DNA from: Phyllostachys edulis
Taxonomy: Eukaryota; Streptophyta; Magnoliopsida; Poales; Poaceae
Direction of reading: 5' to 3'
Length of the DNA stretch: 64,000 nt
Assembly: GCA_036346405.1 (NCBI GenBank)
Contig: CM070562.1
Location: 109,444,999 to 109,508,998, forward strand
This document shows positions 34,383 through 47,208 of the stretch, in pieces. A program made the translations under genes and the position numbers. The notes beneath the pieces were generated by a model. That model was not told where the DNA came from and searched no databases. It saw nothing but the letters and a program-made list of their open reading frames with translations. How positions within the stretch are numbered: position 1 is the first letter of the stretch; each line of letters begins with the position of its first letter.

Positions 34383-36090
34383 ATCTCCCTCTTGATGAAC
34401 ACATTGGTAATTTCTCACAAAAGTAAATTTTGAGGTTTTAAAAGTAAAAACTCGACGTTTTCGCACAACGGCACAACTTGGTCCAAATGCAAGATAAAGT
34501 AATGGAAATAACCAAGTCGGCTTCATAATAGCATCGACAAGTGAGATAAGGCAAAAGAAAATGAGAAAGCTTCATTTTCTAGAAAAGCATCAAAATCTCA
34601 CTTAAGGTCCATATGAAAGAACAATTGTTCGATATGACCTTGATCATTGTAAGGTTGCAAGAATTGCACTTCAAGTTCATAATGCCAATAAGACTATAAG
34701 AATGCAAATAAGAAACCCCCCTCACTATGATCCTCAGATTTCAGAAAATTTCAAATTCTTCAAATTTCTCCAAAAGGCTCCCCTTTAAACATTTTTATAT
34801 CTTCTCCCCTTTATACCATTTGATATATCTTCTCCCCCTTTGACAATGGAGTCATCAATGAATCACGTCTTCCTCTCGTCCAGAGATAACAAATGCAGAA
34901 TTGAGGAAAAAGTATAAGAAAGAGCATGCATAAAATGCAATATAGTGGCTTCATTTTTTTGTATTTTTCAATTTTTTGAGTACAAGAAGCTTTGGAGATT
35001 ACCCAAAAGAACAAGCTAGCATTTCTAATATTGCACAAGACCTATCAAGCCTGAAAGCGCTAGCAAGATCATGTTAAGACATATATATCAAAGCTAAGCT
35101 CGAAGGCTCAATGTAAAGCAATGAAATTTATCAATTTAAGCAAAACTTCAAATTTAGCAAGTTCATCAACAGGGATCCTAAAATGATACTGGCCATGTCA
35201 AAATGTCAATGTGAGATCAAAAAGCTAACAATGACCACATTAAGAGACAAACAGATCCTGAATTGAATCATTTTGCTCAATTTTGCTCAAAAGCCCATTT
35301 TTCAATAATTTTTCATTTGCAATGAATATTGAAGTTGACTAATGATCTAACTTTGAGAAGAAGATCCTGGACTAGGATCCATCCACAAACTCTTCCTAAG
35401 CTTCGACCAGAAGTTGATTAAAGGTATATCTTAGTGAAGAAGATCTTGGACTAGGAGCTATCCACAAACTCTTCCTAAGCTTCTACCATGGCGACAAATC
35501 TTGAGGTCCATGTCAGTTTTGACAAGCAGTCCCCATGAGATCGTCTGAATTATCAAACTATCTCCAAGTTCATGTCTATGGTATGCAGTCTCGTAAGAAT
35601 AGTTTAGCACAATTTAAGCATAAGACAATCTTGAAATTGATTTTTTATTTTTCATTTTGCACATGAGCAGTTTTAGATTCTTAGAAGCACAAGAAGCTTA
35701 AGTAATGATCAATTTTAGATTCAAGAGCTAACACATCAATTTTGACAGGGCCAATGTCACAAAAGGAGCACTATTGCGCAACTAACTAAAACATCCACAA
35801 ATTCCAGTTTTTAGTTCGAGTTGTCTTAAAGTTCTAGCTCATACAGCAAAGACTTAGCTACACATGTGAAAGCATGATAATTCTAGCAAGTCAAAGAACT
35901 AGACATGGCATTGAACAAGAATTGAAATACTAAAGCTCTAAAGGGTAATAAGCAAAGCTTCATCAATTTTAAAAGATAAGCAGAAAAACTTATATTACAA
36001 TGCATCTTTTTGTGATTTTTCATATGAATGCAATATGATACAATGAGATGCAATAAAAGCTCAAAAGCCTAAAAAGATCAACAGTAGAGT
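34383..36090 (-). other. Polypurine tract and 3' spacer of the Copia element
   Basis: Directly beside the LTR, the minus strand reads AAGAGGGAGAT then TGTGGATATC, a good polypurine tract and LTR start. The rest, to about 36090, is AT-rich with 'cttctccccctttgacaat' near 34850, typical of the non-coding spacer after pol in this lineage. No RNase H or envelope-like frame is visible. The right limit is set only by the change in composition. Confidence 0.6.
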
Positions 36091-39000
36091 GGTAACTAGG
36101 GCACTGCATAGTTAAAAGATAACCCAGAACACAGACTGCATGCACAGGAAGGAACAGCCATAGCCAACCGCCATAAGCCAACCGCCATAAGCCAGCCCCC
36201 AGCAAGAGATAAGCCACCCTACAGGAAGGAGATAACCCAGCCGAAGGCCACCAGCCTGCCTCTTCCCTCCCACATAAGCCACCTCCACTGCATAGCCGAA
36301 AGGAGGAGCAAGGCCAAGAAACCAAGCCTCACAAGAGCTCAAGCCAAACATTGCACACCATTAAACACCATCCCTTACCCACTGCTCTCCCAAACCCAAG
36401 GCCGCACCAGGAAGGGAGGAAGGAAGTATAGAGGAAGGGAGCAAGGAAGAAGGGCCAGACCTGTGGAGCCAGGACCATCGGCATAGCCAAGCATCAAGCC
36501 CACAAGGAGGAGAACAAGCTCAGATTTTGCATCATCACCGCTTGCAAGCCGATCGCAGCGAGGGAGAAGAGGAGAGCACTAGGGCACTACCATTCTCTTC
36601 CCCATCCTTAATCTCAATAAGAGGTAACCTACAATGGAACCCAGTGCTCCCCATGTGCACATCATTCACCATAGAGCATCTCACAGTAGTGTCACATTTA
36701 ACTCTCAGTTCATCACAGAGCAAGGGGTCAGGGAGGAAGGGAGGCACCTCAGGGAACCTAGGATGACCCATTCCCCATCTCTATCTGCAACCATCAAGCA
36801 TCATTAGAACCCAGCCTCCAGTAGCCCACCTCCATTAGCATTCATGCATAAGCAATTAACCAACATCAGTAAGCATAAGTAAAAAGAAATCAACCAAATC
36901 ATGTAAATCTGGGTTAACCAGAAGTGGGGTTTAGAGAGGTAAGGAACCGGGCCGGGTTAGGGCGAGCCATAGAGTAGCAGCGGCGGCCATAGGCCAAGCC
37001 GTAGAGAGGGAGCCCGGGAAACCCAGAGGAGGCCGTGGGGTGTGGCGGCGTAAAGAAGGCCGGGCCGGGCCGAGGTGCTGGTGGGGGCCGGTGAGCAGGA
37101 GAGGCGTCGTCGGGTTAGAGGGGCCGAGAGGAGGCACCGGGTCGGAGGAGAGAGAGGAGGCCGTAGGGAGGTGGTGGCGGTGGCGAGCCGGAAGGGGAGC
37201 AATGAGCCGGGAACCAAGGACCAATCTGCAGGAGCAGCAAGACCGTGGCGGCTAAGGCGGCGGGGACCAGAGGTGGCCGAGCTGGCAGGCGCTGGCCTCC
37301 TGGTCGGCTAAGCGGAGGAGCGGACCGGCCCCGTGGTGCCCTTGGACCATGAGCAGCAAGTAGATGGAGGAAGAAGTGAGGCGGCGGTGGTCATGAGGAG
37401 ACCCGTGAGGCGGCGGGCTCGGCGGATCCCACTGATCGGTGGTGGCAGGTCAGTGAGGCCCTCCCAAAGCAAGCAAGCGGCTGAGGGAGATGAGGGGAGA
37501 TGAAAGATTTGGGGAGAAATATGGGGAGTGAGAGGAAGCAATGAGGGAATGGAGGCGGCTGTGTCGGCCGTGAGGAGAGAAAGAGAGAGAGAGAAGGTAG
37601 GTAATTAGGGGGATTAGGGTTAGAAAATGGATTGTAGAGATCTAAATGTAGGAAATATTAGGAAGAATTTGTATTAATTCTAGCAAAATTGTGATAAGTA
37701 ATGTTTATAGCAATAGAAACCAGTAAATAGAAGGAATAAATGTTAACGCTGCGAATTTATGCGGTCAAACGATTTCTCGCTTGTCAGATCAAAGCTAACC
37801 AACATTAAATCATCTTGCTGAGTAATTATTAGATTAAGATCAAATATCATAAATTCTGTTAATTAAAAAGCGAGTGTGCATGTGTAGCAAACCTATTCAC
37901 CTTTGGCAATTAATCGGGTGAGTTGAAATGTCTTAATCATGCTAGTTTAATTACTTTGAAGTGATCATGACAAATTGTAGAAAATTAACTAATCGCATGC
38001 TGAATTAAGTAAAATAATTAATTAGAAGTTTTGCCGAGTAAAACTTAATAAACTTAATGAAATGTTCGTGTAAGTAGTATTTTTGTTCTCATTAGTTTAA
38101 AAACGAACTTAGGCATTTTTCAACCCTAGAGCGAATAATTAGTAGAACGACCATAGTGGGGAGTGCTAACCTCACGAGAGTTCGAAAGTGTTATTAAATG
38201 AAAATCCGCTAACAAAAAGAATCATGTGACTAATCTGCACCTAGTCGCACATAATTATTGCTAAGTATTTAATTATGTATTTATTATTCCGCACCGTCGT
38301 ATAAATTACAGCGAGTGAACCAACAGGAATAGCTAATATCGATTTCGTCGACGACGGTCTTTCCTACAGTTCCGCAGGCAAGCTACTCCCTTGTTCATTA
38401 ACATAGCTATATTAAATGTAAACTGTATATTGCTCTATCTTATATGTATTGCATCAAAACTATTTCTCAAAAATCAAATCGAATAAATGAGATGAAGATG
38501 AAAAAGATAAGAAAGATGAAAATGAGATGAAGATAAGAAATGAGAAAGAAAAGAGATGAGAACTACTAGGTTGGTAAAAGGGTGCCCGAGCCGGGGAACA
38601 CGGCGGCGATAATAATGATGAGGAAGAGGTGGGACCCCTTTACCTATGGTTAAAATATAAGAACCAACAAAACTCTTACTCGGTCAGAGGTCATATTTTA
38701 AGTACCAACCATTTTCCCGTTTCGGCGGGCAGAAAATACTACCTATTTACGTAATTGTGTTCTCCACAACAGGTATAATAGTGGCAAGGTGGAGTGTTGG
38801 GTATTGGGCCGATCGGACCCAACCAACATTACCGGAAACTCGGTGGACGACGGAGGTCACGTCTCTGGACACCGACGGAAAGTAATGGGTGGAGACTTAA
38901 TCACGTAAATGGAAAACGTTCTGTATTCTGAACTCGAACCCGCATCTAAGAAAATGCTGGGGACCTGGCTCATTTAGGGTTCAGAATTACTATGGGTAAA

Positions 39001-39674
39001 GTAGTACAAGCCTGCGCAGTGCTATAACAAATCATGAATTCATGCTAGTCTCTTGGATTGGAGTCTACGGGAACCGCCAGGGGTCTTTCTTCTCTCCGAG
39101 TAATCAAGTAGTCTATTCAGAATTAAAATTTGTCACGTAATGTTTTAACTTTTAATAAGTTATTTTCAAAAGCAGAGATGATCTAGAAAGTGAAGTAAAG
39201 AACAGAAATGTGTCATAAAGTGCATTTTAGCTATTAATGCTTGCTGAGTACACTATAGTACTCACTCTTGCTATCTCTCCTCCTGCTTAGATCCTAATCC
39301 GACCAGGAGTTATCCCGAGTGGGATGAGGAATTCTGTAGGTACCGAAAAAGGCCGCATGTGACGAGGGCATTGGGTACGATAAGCAGGGCGAGATGATCG
39401 CCCCTTTTGACTTGTGGGACGAGGAGACTACCAGAGGAACCTAGCAGGAAATAGCAGGAAATGTTTTCCCTCTTGTAATTAAATTATTGTATTTAGAACC
39501 CTAGACTTGTGTGGCAACTGTTGTAGTAAAGAGCAGTTTCTATTTTATTGTTCTGCTGCATTATCTTTGATAAATGGCTTAATATTCGTTGGAGCAGTGT
39601 TCTACTGGGCAAACGAATAGTAATCTGTATGCCTAAGTGTGATTACCCTTGGGGTAATGACACGGGGCGTCGCA
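36091..39674 (+). mobile_element. LTR-type insertion inside the Copia element (probable solo LTR)
   Basis: The right end is sharp: 'gacacggggcgtcgca' ends at 39674 where the Copia pol frame resumes on the minus strand (ATPMATS). Like the solo LTR at 22501-25783 it has a GC-rich part (36930-37560) and a 'gagtacactatagtactcac' motif near 39246, about 430 bp before its end, and its inferred length of about 3.6 kb is similar. No gag or pol is present. The left boundary is uncertain ('tggtaactagggcac' near 36091 is a guess), and the expected duplication CGAAG (39675-39679) was not found on the left. Direct copies of 'ccgccataagcca' occur near 36170. Confidence 0.55.
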
Positions 39675-42600
39675 CGAAGTTGCCATGGGAGTGGCGATCG
39701 GCTTGCAGTCACCCATCTCGAAGTACTTGAGTAGATCCTTGGTGTACTTCGTCTGATGGATGAAGATCCATTCATTGCATTGCTTGATTTGAAGCCCCAA
39801 AAAGTAGTTGAACTCTCCCATCACACTCATCTCGAATTCCCTGGACATGGTTTCAGAAAAACTGGAAACAAGAGCATGAGAAGAATCACTAAAGATAATA
39901 TCATCAACATAAATATGAACAAGCAGGAAGTCATTGCCATGCCTAAGAATAAAAAGAGTCTTATCTACTTTTCCCATTTTAAAATTATTCTTAAGCAAGA
40001 AGGTCTTAAGTCTATCATACCAGACTCTAGGGGCTTGCTTAAGACCATACAAGGCTTTGGATAGCTTATAAACACGATCTGGGTGCTTGGGATTCTCAAA
40101 GCCAGGGGGTTGCCTAACATACACTTCCTCCTCTATAAAACTATTCAAAAAGGCACTCTTAACATCCATTTGATGCAACCTAAAACCTTTAGATGCAAAG
40201 AATGCAAATGTATCGCGATGGCTTCTAGTATAGCAACAGGAGCGAAGGTCTCATCAAAATCTAACCCCTCAACCTGGCTAAAGCTCTGAGCTACCAACCT
40301 AGCCTTGTTTCTAACCACAGAACCATCATCATTTTGCTTATTTTTGAAAACCCAACGGGTTCCTATTACATTATGACCACTAGGAGGTTCTACAAGGTTC
40401 CAAACTTTATTTCTTTCAAAATTCTCTAACTCCTCATGCATGGCATTGACCCAACTAGCATCAATTAAAGCATGTGATATATCTTTGGGTTCAAAAGAAG
40501 CTACAAATGCAGAGTGAGAGAAAAGACTCGGATCATGATACCTGGAGCGAGTGACTCACTCATGGTGATTACCAATCATCTGATCCGGAGGGTATTGCTT
40601 CTGAATTTGCAAAGGAGCGTCTGGGGGAGATAGCGTCTTCTCGACCTCCGTAGGTACTGCTGATGAAGAAATCGCAGCAGGAGCCTCAATTGGAGGTGAA
40701 GCAGTCGTAGCAGGTTCTGGAGCTTGGGCAGCTTGCACAGGAACATTAGCAATAGGTGGAGGAGCAGTATCAAGTTCATTCTCATCTTCTTCAACAAAAA
40801 TACTCTCTGTCATCTGTAAGTCACCTGAAACACCGGATCTAGCTCCAGGGCTAGTCTCATCAAAAGTGATATTGTATGTCTCCTGGACAATGTTAGTTTC
40901 AACATTAAAAACCCGAAAACCCCTCAAATGAGCAGGATAACCCAGAAATAAACCATCGCAAGTCCTTGATTCAAATTTATCTAGGTTTTCTGTTTTCAAA
41001 ATGAAACACTTTGACCCAAAGACTCGAAAATGCGAAACAGAGGGTTTTCTGCCAAATCGAAGCTCGTAAGAAGTCTTGCCCAAAGACGGTCTAAAAAAGA
41101 CACGGTTTGAAATATGGCAAGTTGTAGCAATAGCTTCGCCCAAAACCTCTTCTGTGTCAGACTATCTAGCATCGCCCTAGCCATCTCGACTAGGGTCCTG
41201 TTCTTCCTTTCCACAACGCCATTTTGTTGAGAGACGTGTGGAGAAGAGAACTGATGCTCAATACCACGCTCAACACAAAAAGAGGCAAAAGAAGTATTCT
41301 TGAACTCCGTACCATTGTCATTGCAAATCGCTCTCAAGGCACCAGGAAGTTCAGAAGTCAAACGAAGAACAAGATCATGATAATGATCAAAAGCCTCATG
41401 CTTCGAAACAAGAAAGAACACCCAAGAGTATCTCGAAAAATCATCGACTATGATAAGAATGTACCATTTGCCACCGACTGACAGAACCCTAGCAGGACCA
41501 ACAGTATCCATATGAAGCAACTGTCCCGGTCCGTCAGTCATGACCATAGTCAATGAAGGGTGTGAGACGGCAACTTGCTTGCCATGCCTGCAGGGCGCAC
41601 ATACAACATCCTTGACGATTTTAAGTTTAGGCAAACCTCTCATGAGATCAAGGTCGCTAACTCGCGTCAGGTGGTCAAAACCAATGTGCCCCAACCGTCG
41701 GTGCCAAAGCCAAATGTTAGAGGAATATGCAATTAAATATTTAAGAGATCCGGCAAGAGATTCAGAAAAATCAGCTCCAAAAATTCTACCAACTCTAGAA
41801 ATCCTAAAACGAGCTCACCAAAAGAATCAAGCACACGACAAACATTCTTCTTAAATCTAGTCTCATAGCCATCGTCAAGAAGTTGTGAGACAGAGAGCAA
41901 GTTGTACCTTAACTTGTCCACAAGAGCGACGTCCTTGAGAATGAACTTGTCGTTCACCCTAATCGATCCAGTTCCTTCAATCCGCCCTTGTGTATCATCT
42001 TCGAAGGTCATGAAGTCATCACCCTTCGACCGCGTGAAGGAAGTGAACCATCTTGAGTCTCCGGTCATGTGGCGTGAACAGCCGGAGTCGACGAACCACG
42101 TGTTCTTCCTCCTTCCGCGGCGATCCTCATCATTGTCATTGATGTCGACGATGTCAGCCATGAAGCACATGCCGGTGAAGTCCCTGGTCTTCCCTTTCTT
42201 GTCTTGAGGGAGCTCATCCTCCTTGTCCTCCTCGCTCCCGGAGTCCACATCGCTCATGGATTGCTCTCCAAAAAGTGGCAAGGATCCGGTGAGTGGCCTT
42301 CATGAGCTTGGCAGCATTGTACTTAGGCTTGTTCCCTTGAGACTTCTTCCAAGCTGGCTTTTCCTCCTTGTGGTTGCTCTTACCTTTCAGCTTGGGGCAG
42401 TTTGCCCAGATATGATATAGCTTTCCACACTCATGGTATGTCACAGGGCCACCTCTCTTCTTGTTTCTAACATTGTTATATGCCCGTGTGACTTTCTTGA
42501 CTAAAAGAGTTAAATCAGCATCAGAAAAACTCTCAAACTCTTCTCCTTGAACAGTAGATAAACACGCAAGAGAAAAACCAGAAGAAGACTCAAAAGAGTC

Positions 42601-43010
42601 ATCAGGAGTCCCTTTGAGAGGATCAGCCACCAAAGTCATGTTGTCCTTCTTAGGAAGACTACCTCTCTTGATCTCATGAGTTTTGAGCTTGCTATAAAGC
42701 AGCTCCAGTGTGAGACTAGAGAGATCGACATTCTCCTCAATAGCAGTAGACTTTATCTCCCACTCCTTGGTGTTGATTGCAGCCAAGAGGTGGGTGACAT
42801 TCTTAGATTGAGAGTACTTAATGTCAACAGCTCTCATCTGATTGATCACCTTGTTGAAGCGAGTAAAGACGTCATCGATGCTCTCACCAGGACGCATCTC
42901 GAATTTGTTATACTCTCGCTTGTAGACCGTCTGGCGATTTGCTTGATCCGGATGATCCTCATGGTAAGTTTCGAGGGTGTGCGATCTCATGTGCGATCTC
43001 AAGGTTGCAA
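39675..43010 (-). pseudogene. Copia gag-pol polyprotein remnant
   Basis: On the minus strand, in order: gag (about 43002-42214, KFEMRPGESIDDVFTRFNKV) with a damaged zinc knuckle, YHECGKLYHIWANC, whose first Cys is Tyr; protease WFVDSGCSRHMTGD; integrase (WLWHRRLGHIGF, HMDTVGP, DNGTEFKN, QQNGVVERKNR, about 41720-40990); RT (NKARLVAQ, LDFDETFAPVA, MDVKSAFLNSFIEEEVYV) with YVDD at 39900-39911; and finally KYFEMGDCKPIATPMATS. Frameshifts lie near 42240, 41750, 41150 and 40210, and a stop near 40553. Translation cannot be continuous. RNase H is absent because the frame is cut off at the nested insertion. Confidence 0.92.
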
Positions 43011-43275
43011 CTGATCGACTCGCTCTACCAAGCCCAAAGATATAGAAGGTTCTTTGCCTTGTTGTTGTTAGCCAAGAGGGTTGTCAAGCCGTGAAGCAAC
43101 TTCGGAATGAATGAGCGGGCTCGAACAACCTCCCATATAGCTTGTCCTTCGCTCAAGGAAAACTCGCATGCGATTCTTCCAATAGGCATAGTCGAGCCCA
43201 TCAAGACATGCGGCTTGGTCGAGTACTTACCCATCACCAGTTCAAAGGACCTTAAGATCAAGATTGAACTAACCT

Positions 43276-43288
43276 GCCTCGATACCAC
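43276..43288 (-). other. Primer-binding-like site of the Copia element
   Basis: Two bases inside the 5' LTR the minus strand reads TGGTATCGAGGCAGG. This resembles the usual plant site complementary to the initiator methionine tRNA (TGGTATCAGAGC) with a few changes. It fixes the LTR end at 43291. Confidence 0.7.
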
Positions 43289-43290
43289 TT

Positions 43291-44991
43291 GTTGGACCGA
43301 AAAGGAGACTAGAGGGGGGTGAATAGGAGCACGCTCACTTTTTCACTTTGGCCAGATTCAACACCAATTTCACTCTAGTAGCTATGGAAGCTATGAAGAT
43401 CAATCTAAAAGTACAGCGGAAGACTTGTATTGAATCTAAACCAAAAACCCCCAAAGCAAAAGACCAAACAGTGTTCAAACACTAATGGGCGGTCAGACTG
43501 GAGGTCGGTTTAACCGACGGCTTACGGGCGGTCTGACCGATTTCGTCCAGAACAGAAGAACAGCCCGAAAACTCAAAACTCAAATCAGTCTAACTTTTGA
43601 TCCGTAAGACCAAACTCCACGAAACTTGAACCACACCTTCTAAAAAATATTAGGAACCTATTCCAGTCAAGGATCGCAGAGATCCATGCCAAAGTTCTTA
43701 TCTTTTTCAGTTTGAATGAAGGTGGTTCAAAAACGAGTCAAATACGAAATATGATCTAGAGACTTGCTCGTGGGTGAATAATGATCAAAATGATCCTAGA
43801 TAGATTCCTACATGTCACAGCAATTTAGATCAAGCCAAAAAACCAAGCAAAAACTCTCGGATCAAAGAAAGACCATAAATCACCAAATAGAGAGAAAGAA
43901 AGCAAATAGACTCATTTTTTAGAGAACTTTCTTTGGATTGATTTGATATGGTATTGGTTTACAGCCACTCCATCAATGGAGGGCAAAGACTCAATACATG
44001 AGCACAAAATCAAATCCAACTCTCTAGAACCCTAACCTCAAACTATTCTTCCCTAAGCACAAAAGCAAAACTAGGGTTTACAATGTCATGAAAGGGTTGA
44101 AGGGGTGCAGCCACCTCCCTCCTCTATTTATAGTGGAGGGTAAACCTTCTAGAAGAGTTAACTCTAATGGGCTCCCGTTAAGGCCCACAACAAATGGGTT
44201 ACATACGCGCGTATTTTAAAGCGACGTCTTCATCTCCTCTTGACCTAATCCACTTCTCCACGCACCATCTTACGCCGAGGGTTGGCAAAAGGTCACTAAG
44301 GTGGTATTTGATAAAATTACCAAAATACCCCTTCTCGATCTTTTTGCAAAGACCAAGTCCCATCTTCGTGAAGCATGTCCATGCTTTGCCACGTGTGGGT
44401 TGATGCAACAGCTCTCATCATGTCGGCAAGTCTCTCCCATCCGGCTCCCACCGAAACCACCATGGCACTTGCACCGACCCCCGTGCCGCTTGATCCAACC
44501 CGTCGCACCGAACTGCCCGATCGGTCACCTTTGTCCCTTATGCGAGATGCTTGACTCCATTGACCTCACCCGGCATCCCCGATTGTTCTGGACCTCAGCT
44601 CTCCAAGTTTAGTCCCGATCATCCTCGCTGCTGACCGTCATTGACCTCCAAGCAATCTGCACAACAATAGACAAAGAAATCGATTCCGGGAACAAGTTCT
44701 TCGCAACTTGACCCATGTTAGTTAAAACATGCATCATGCAACACATATACCATGAAACCCATGAACTTGACCTAACCCAACACTCATCGTCACTTTTGGC
44801 CGATGAACAGTAGCAAAATCGGTCAGACCGCCATTTTGGCTTGGCCCGATCACATGCTTAACGCTTCTCGACCACACCGACCGACAAAGATTTCACCTTT
44901 GATTTAAAACGCTGTTTTCGACAAACCGATAACGACATTGCCAATTGTAACATCATCCTACGATCATAAACATACCCCCATGATATCCACA
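43291..44991 (-). repeat. 5' LTR of the Copia element
   Basis: About 1,701 bp with TG...CA ends (plus strand TGTTGGACCGAAAAGG ... CATGATATCCACA). It aligns with 32642-34382 with scattered substitutions and small indels, so the insertion is not recent. A GGTCTGACC-type motif cluster lies at 43487-43545. Its outer end lies within the last coding exon of the MOCS3-like pseudogene. Confidence 0.9.
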
Positions 44992-47208
44992 AGGACAGAG
45001 GGAAGTTGGGATCAATCTCCTTCACCCAGGACTCAAATCCGCGGACTATGTCGCTAACATAGAGGAACCCATTCTCCCGGAGAACCTGAACAACCATTTG
45101 CGAGTCCTTGCCTCTCCGGCAGATGGCATACAGAGGGCATTGCTTATGGTGTGATGCATTTGCCACTTCCCTCATCGAGTCCCGGAGCAATGGAAGCTTC
45201 TCTTCCAGTCCAGAGAGTGGAATGTTGAGAGAGTGAGCTATGGAGGCTATCTGGAAGTGGTGAGCAGGTCGTGCGTCCAGCGGTAGGTGAGGCTTGCCGC
45301 TGTCGAGCAGCCTCTTGTAAGCTCCGCTGGTGATCCGGGCATTCTCTGGGAGCAGGTTCAGGCTTGGCATAGACTGCATCATATGATCAAATGTAAGTCA
45401 AGTGCCAGGAATAGTCGTTGCTGCTAAACATACTGAATTGGTTCAGCAAATAACAATGCCAGAAGACATTGTGTATGTTCCTTAATCCTGATTGTATGAA
45501 AGACTGGTGGATGCAACACAAAGTGTTCCATTGGTACACTTGAATATTAAACATCTATGTCATTGACAGAAATATGTATGTAGTTCAGCAGAGAGTAACT
45601 AGGAGCTTCCATGATTTTTGTAAGAAACCGTATGAAGCAACTAAGCACAAGTGAAGAGAAACGACGTCTATCTAAGTGAAGTGTACCTTACTAGACATTG
45701 GAGACTGTGTGAAGCTCTCAATCAAAATTTACAAAAATCTTGCTGAGTGAAAACAGGATTTTCTCCGCAAACGGTGCAAGTCGATGAGCTTCCATGAATC
45801 TTGACCTGCAGAAATATGTTGAACCATTTTATGAACTTTGTGAAGAGTTAAATAGAAACAACCCTGATGAATGATGACTCCAGCAAAAATCAAGCAGTGT
45901 ACGCTAAAAGAATTATATTAGGTTTGGACCATTCTACTGTAAATTTGCTATCAAAATTGACCACTGCTGCCGACCATTCTGCACTACCCACATGTGCATA
46001 TAGGCTCCAATTATAAAACGATGCATAATTGTAATATAACTCAGCATGCAAGAGACATTAAAGAAAACCTAACGATAGCAAGCAGCCAAGCACGCAATGT
46101 TGCATATCAATCTAACTCGATCCATAGAGTGAAGAGACATACGATCCTGATACAAGCGGACAGTGCATCGAAAAGTAGAATTCTTCCACAAAGGTGTTCA
46201 CCAACAGCAGTTGCAACTTTTATAGCCTCTAGAGCTTGTAGGCAGCCAATCACTCCTGGAACTAACCAACAAAGAGTAGATATTAGACCATGCATATAGA
46301 GAATATGGAACGGGTCATCCAAAAGGAGTTGAAACCAAAGTATTAGGTGTACATTGACAAGCGGATGTATTGACAAGCATAGAAGGCGCATAAATATACT
46401 TTATGCAGATGGTGATTTTCTTCATGTTGGTACATGCAGACATAGAGCTGCAGTAATTCATCATAATATGAGCTACAATAATATAGTATAAGGATTATCT
46501 CGTCGTCATCCGAAAGTTGACGGTAGTCTAAGTTACAACACAGACATGCGTTTCATGTGCCTTTAAAGCAACTTTCAATGACATATGTACCCTGTCTGGA
46601 ACAGCCGTGCCACTTTACAAAGTTGGATGGCACCAAATTACAAGTTACTAAATGTTGGAGACTTTTAAACCTGTAAATTTTATCCCAATTTGATCAAGGA
46701 TGAAATCTTGGGAAGTCATAATCATTTAGGTGTTGTCCGTGGTATGTGTTATTGGATGATGAAGAAATAAGTTTATACTTCAAACATAAACAATAAATCT
46801 TCTACGGTGGAGAACAAAAGTGGTCGCCATAAGGGCGTAACTATATAAGGATGAGGAAGCTTGTAGTCGTAGAGATATCTAGGGAGAAAGATAATAATAC
46901 TTTGACTATGAATCCAAAAATCAACAGGCTCTTTTTATTGGATTTTTGCTACTAACTAGAGAAATTAATTACTTACCAACTCCAAGAACACCATTATTAG
47001 AACAACCTTGGCATGCTGCTGCCGCCGGTGGGTTTGGAAAAAGACACCGACAGCATGGACTTCCATTGGGATGATACACAGTCAGCTATTAGAAAAGCTT
47101 GAGAAGTGTCATCAAAGTGGACAGGAAATTTAAGGTGGTGTATGTGACATTTTGTCACCAACAGCATTACCTGTCCTTCTAATCTACTGCTGCACCAGAT
47201 ATAAGAAG
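44858..47208 (-). pseudogene. MOCS3/CNX5-like adenylyltransferase-sulfurtransferase, 3' exons only, broken
   Basis: The family activates the sulfur carriers for molybdopterin synthesis and tRNA thiolation (MOCS2A, URM1). Minus-strand exons seen: 47171-47208 (LLISGAAVD, then LEGQ), 46977-47085 (LTVYHPNGSPCCRCLFPNPP ... GVLGV), 46143-46261 (VPGVIGCLQALEAIKVATAV), 45687-45805 (VKIHGSSSTCTVCGENPVFT) and 44992-45373, the rhodanese domain (MPSLNLLPENARI, ARPAHHFQIASIAHSLNIPL, active-site-like CRRGKDSQ, then VKEIDPNFPL). Lesions: one base missing in the first exon (GATTAGAA, giving a stop), and two bases missing near 45722 (TTTGATTGAGAGC). The N-terminal adenylation exons were not found up to 48 kb. 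The reading frame now runs into the Copia LTR and stops at 44858. Introns are kept, so this is not a retrocopy. Confidence 0.88.

Larger units (their letters stand above)
32642..44991 (-). mobile_element. Decayed Copia retrotransposon (SIRE/Maximus-like), reverse orientation, with nested insertion
   Basis: Long near-identical LTRs lie at 32642-34382 and 43291-44991 around a Ty1/Copia gag-pol remnant on the minus strand. The right LTR is the 5' LTR. The element order is 5' LTR, primer-binding-like site, gag, protease, integrase, RT, a long 3' spacer, polypurine tract, 3' LTR. The very long LTRs, the 'ctccccctttgac' spacer (about 34830) and the layout recall the SIRE/Maximus lineage. The pol frame stops abruptly at about 39675, where another LTR-type element begins, and RNase H is missing. 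The right end sits in the last exon of a MOCS3-like gene. The right flank after the LTR is 'aggac', but no matching copy was found on the left, where the LTR tip is also lost. Confidence 0.88.

Noticed and set aside
36931..37541. GC-rich frames of 70-97 aa
   Set aside because: Same situation in the second LTR-type element: overlapping, Arg/Pro-rich and unsupported.
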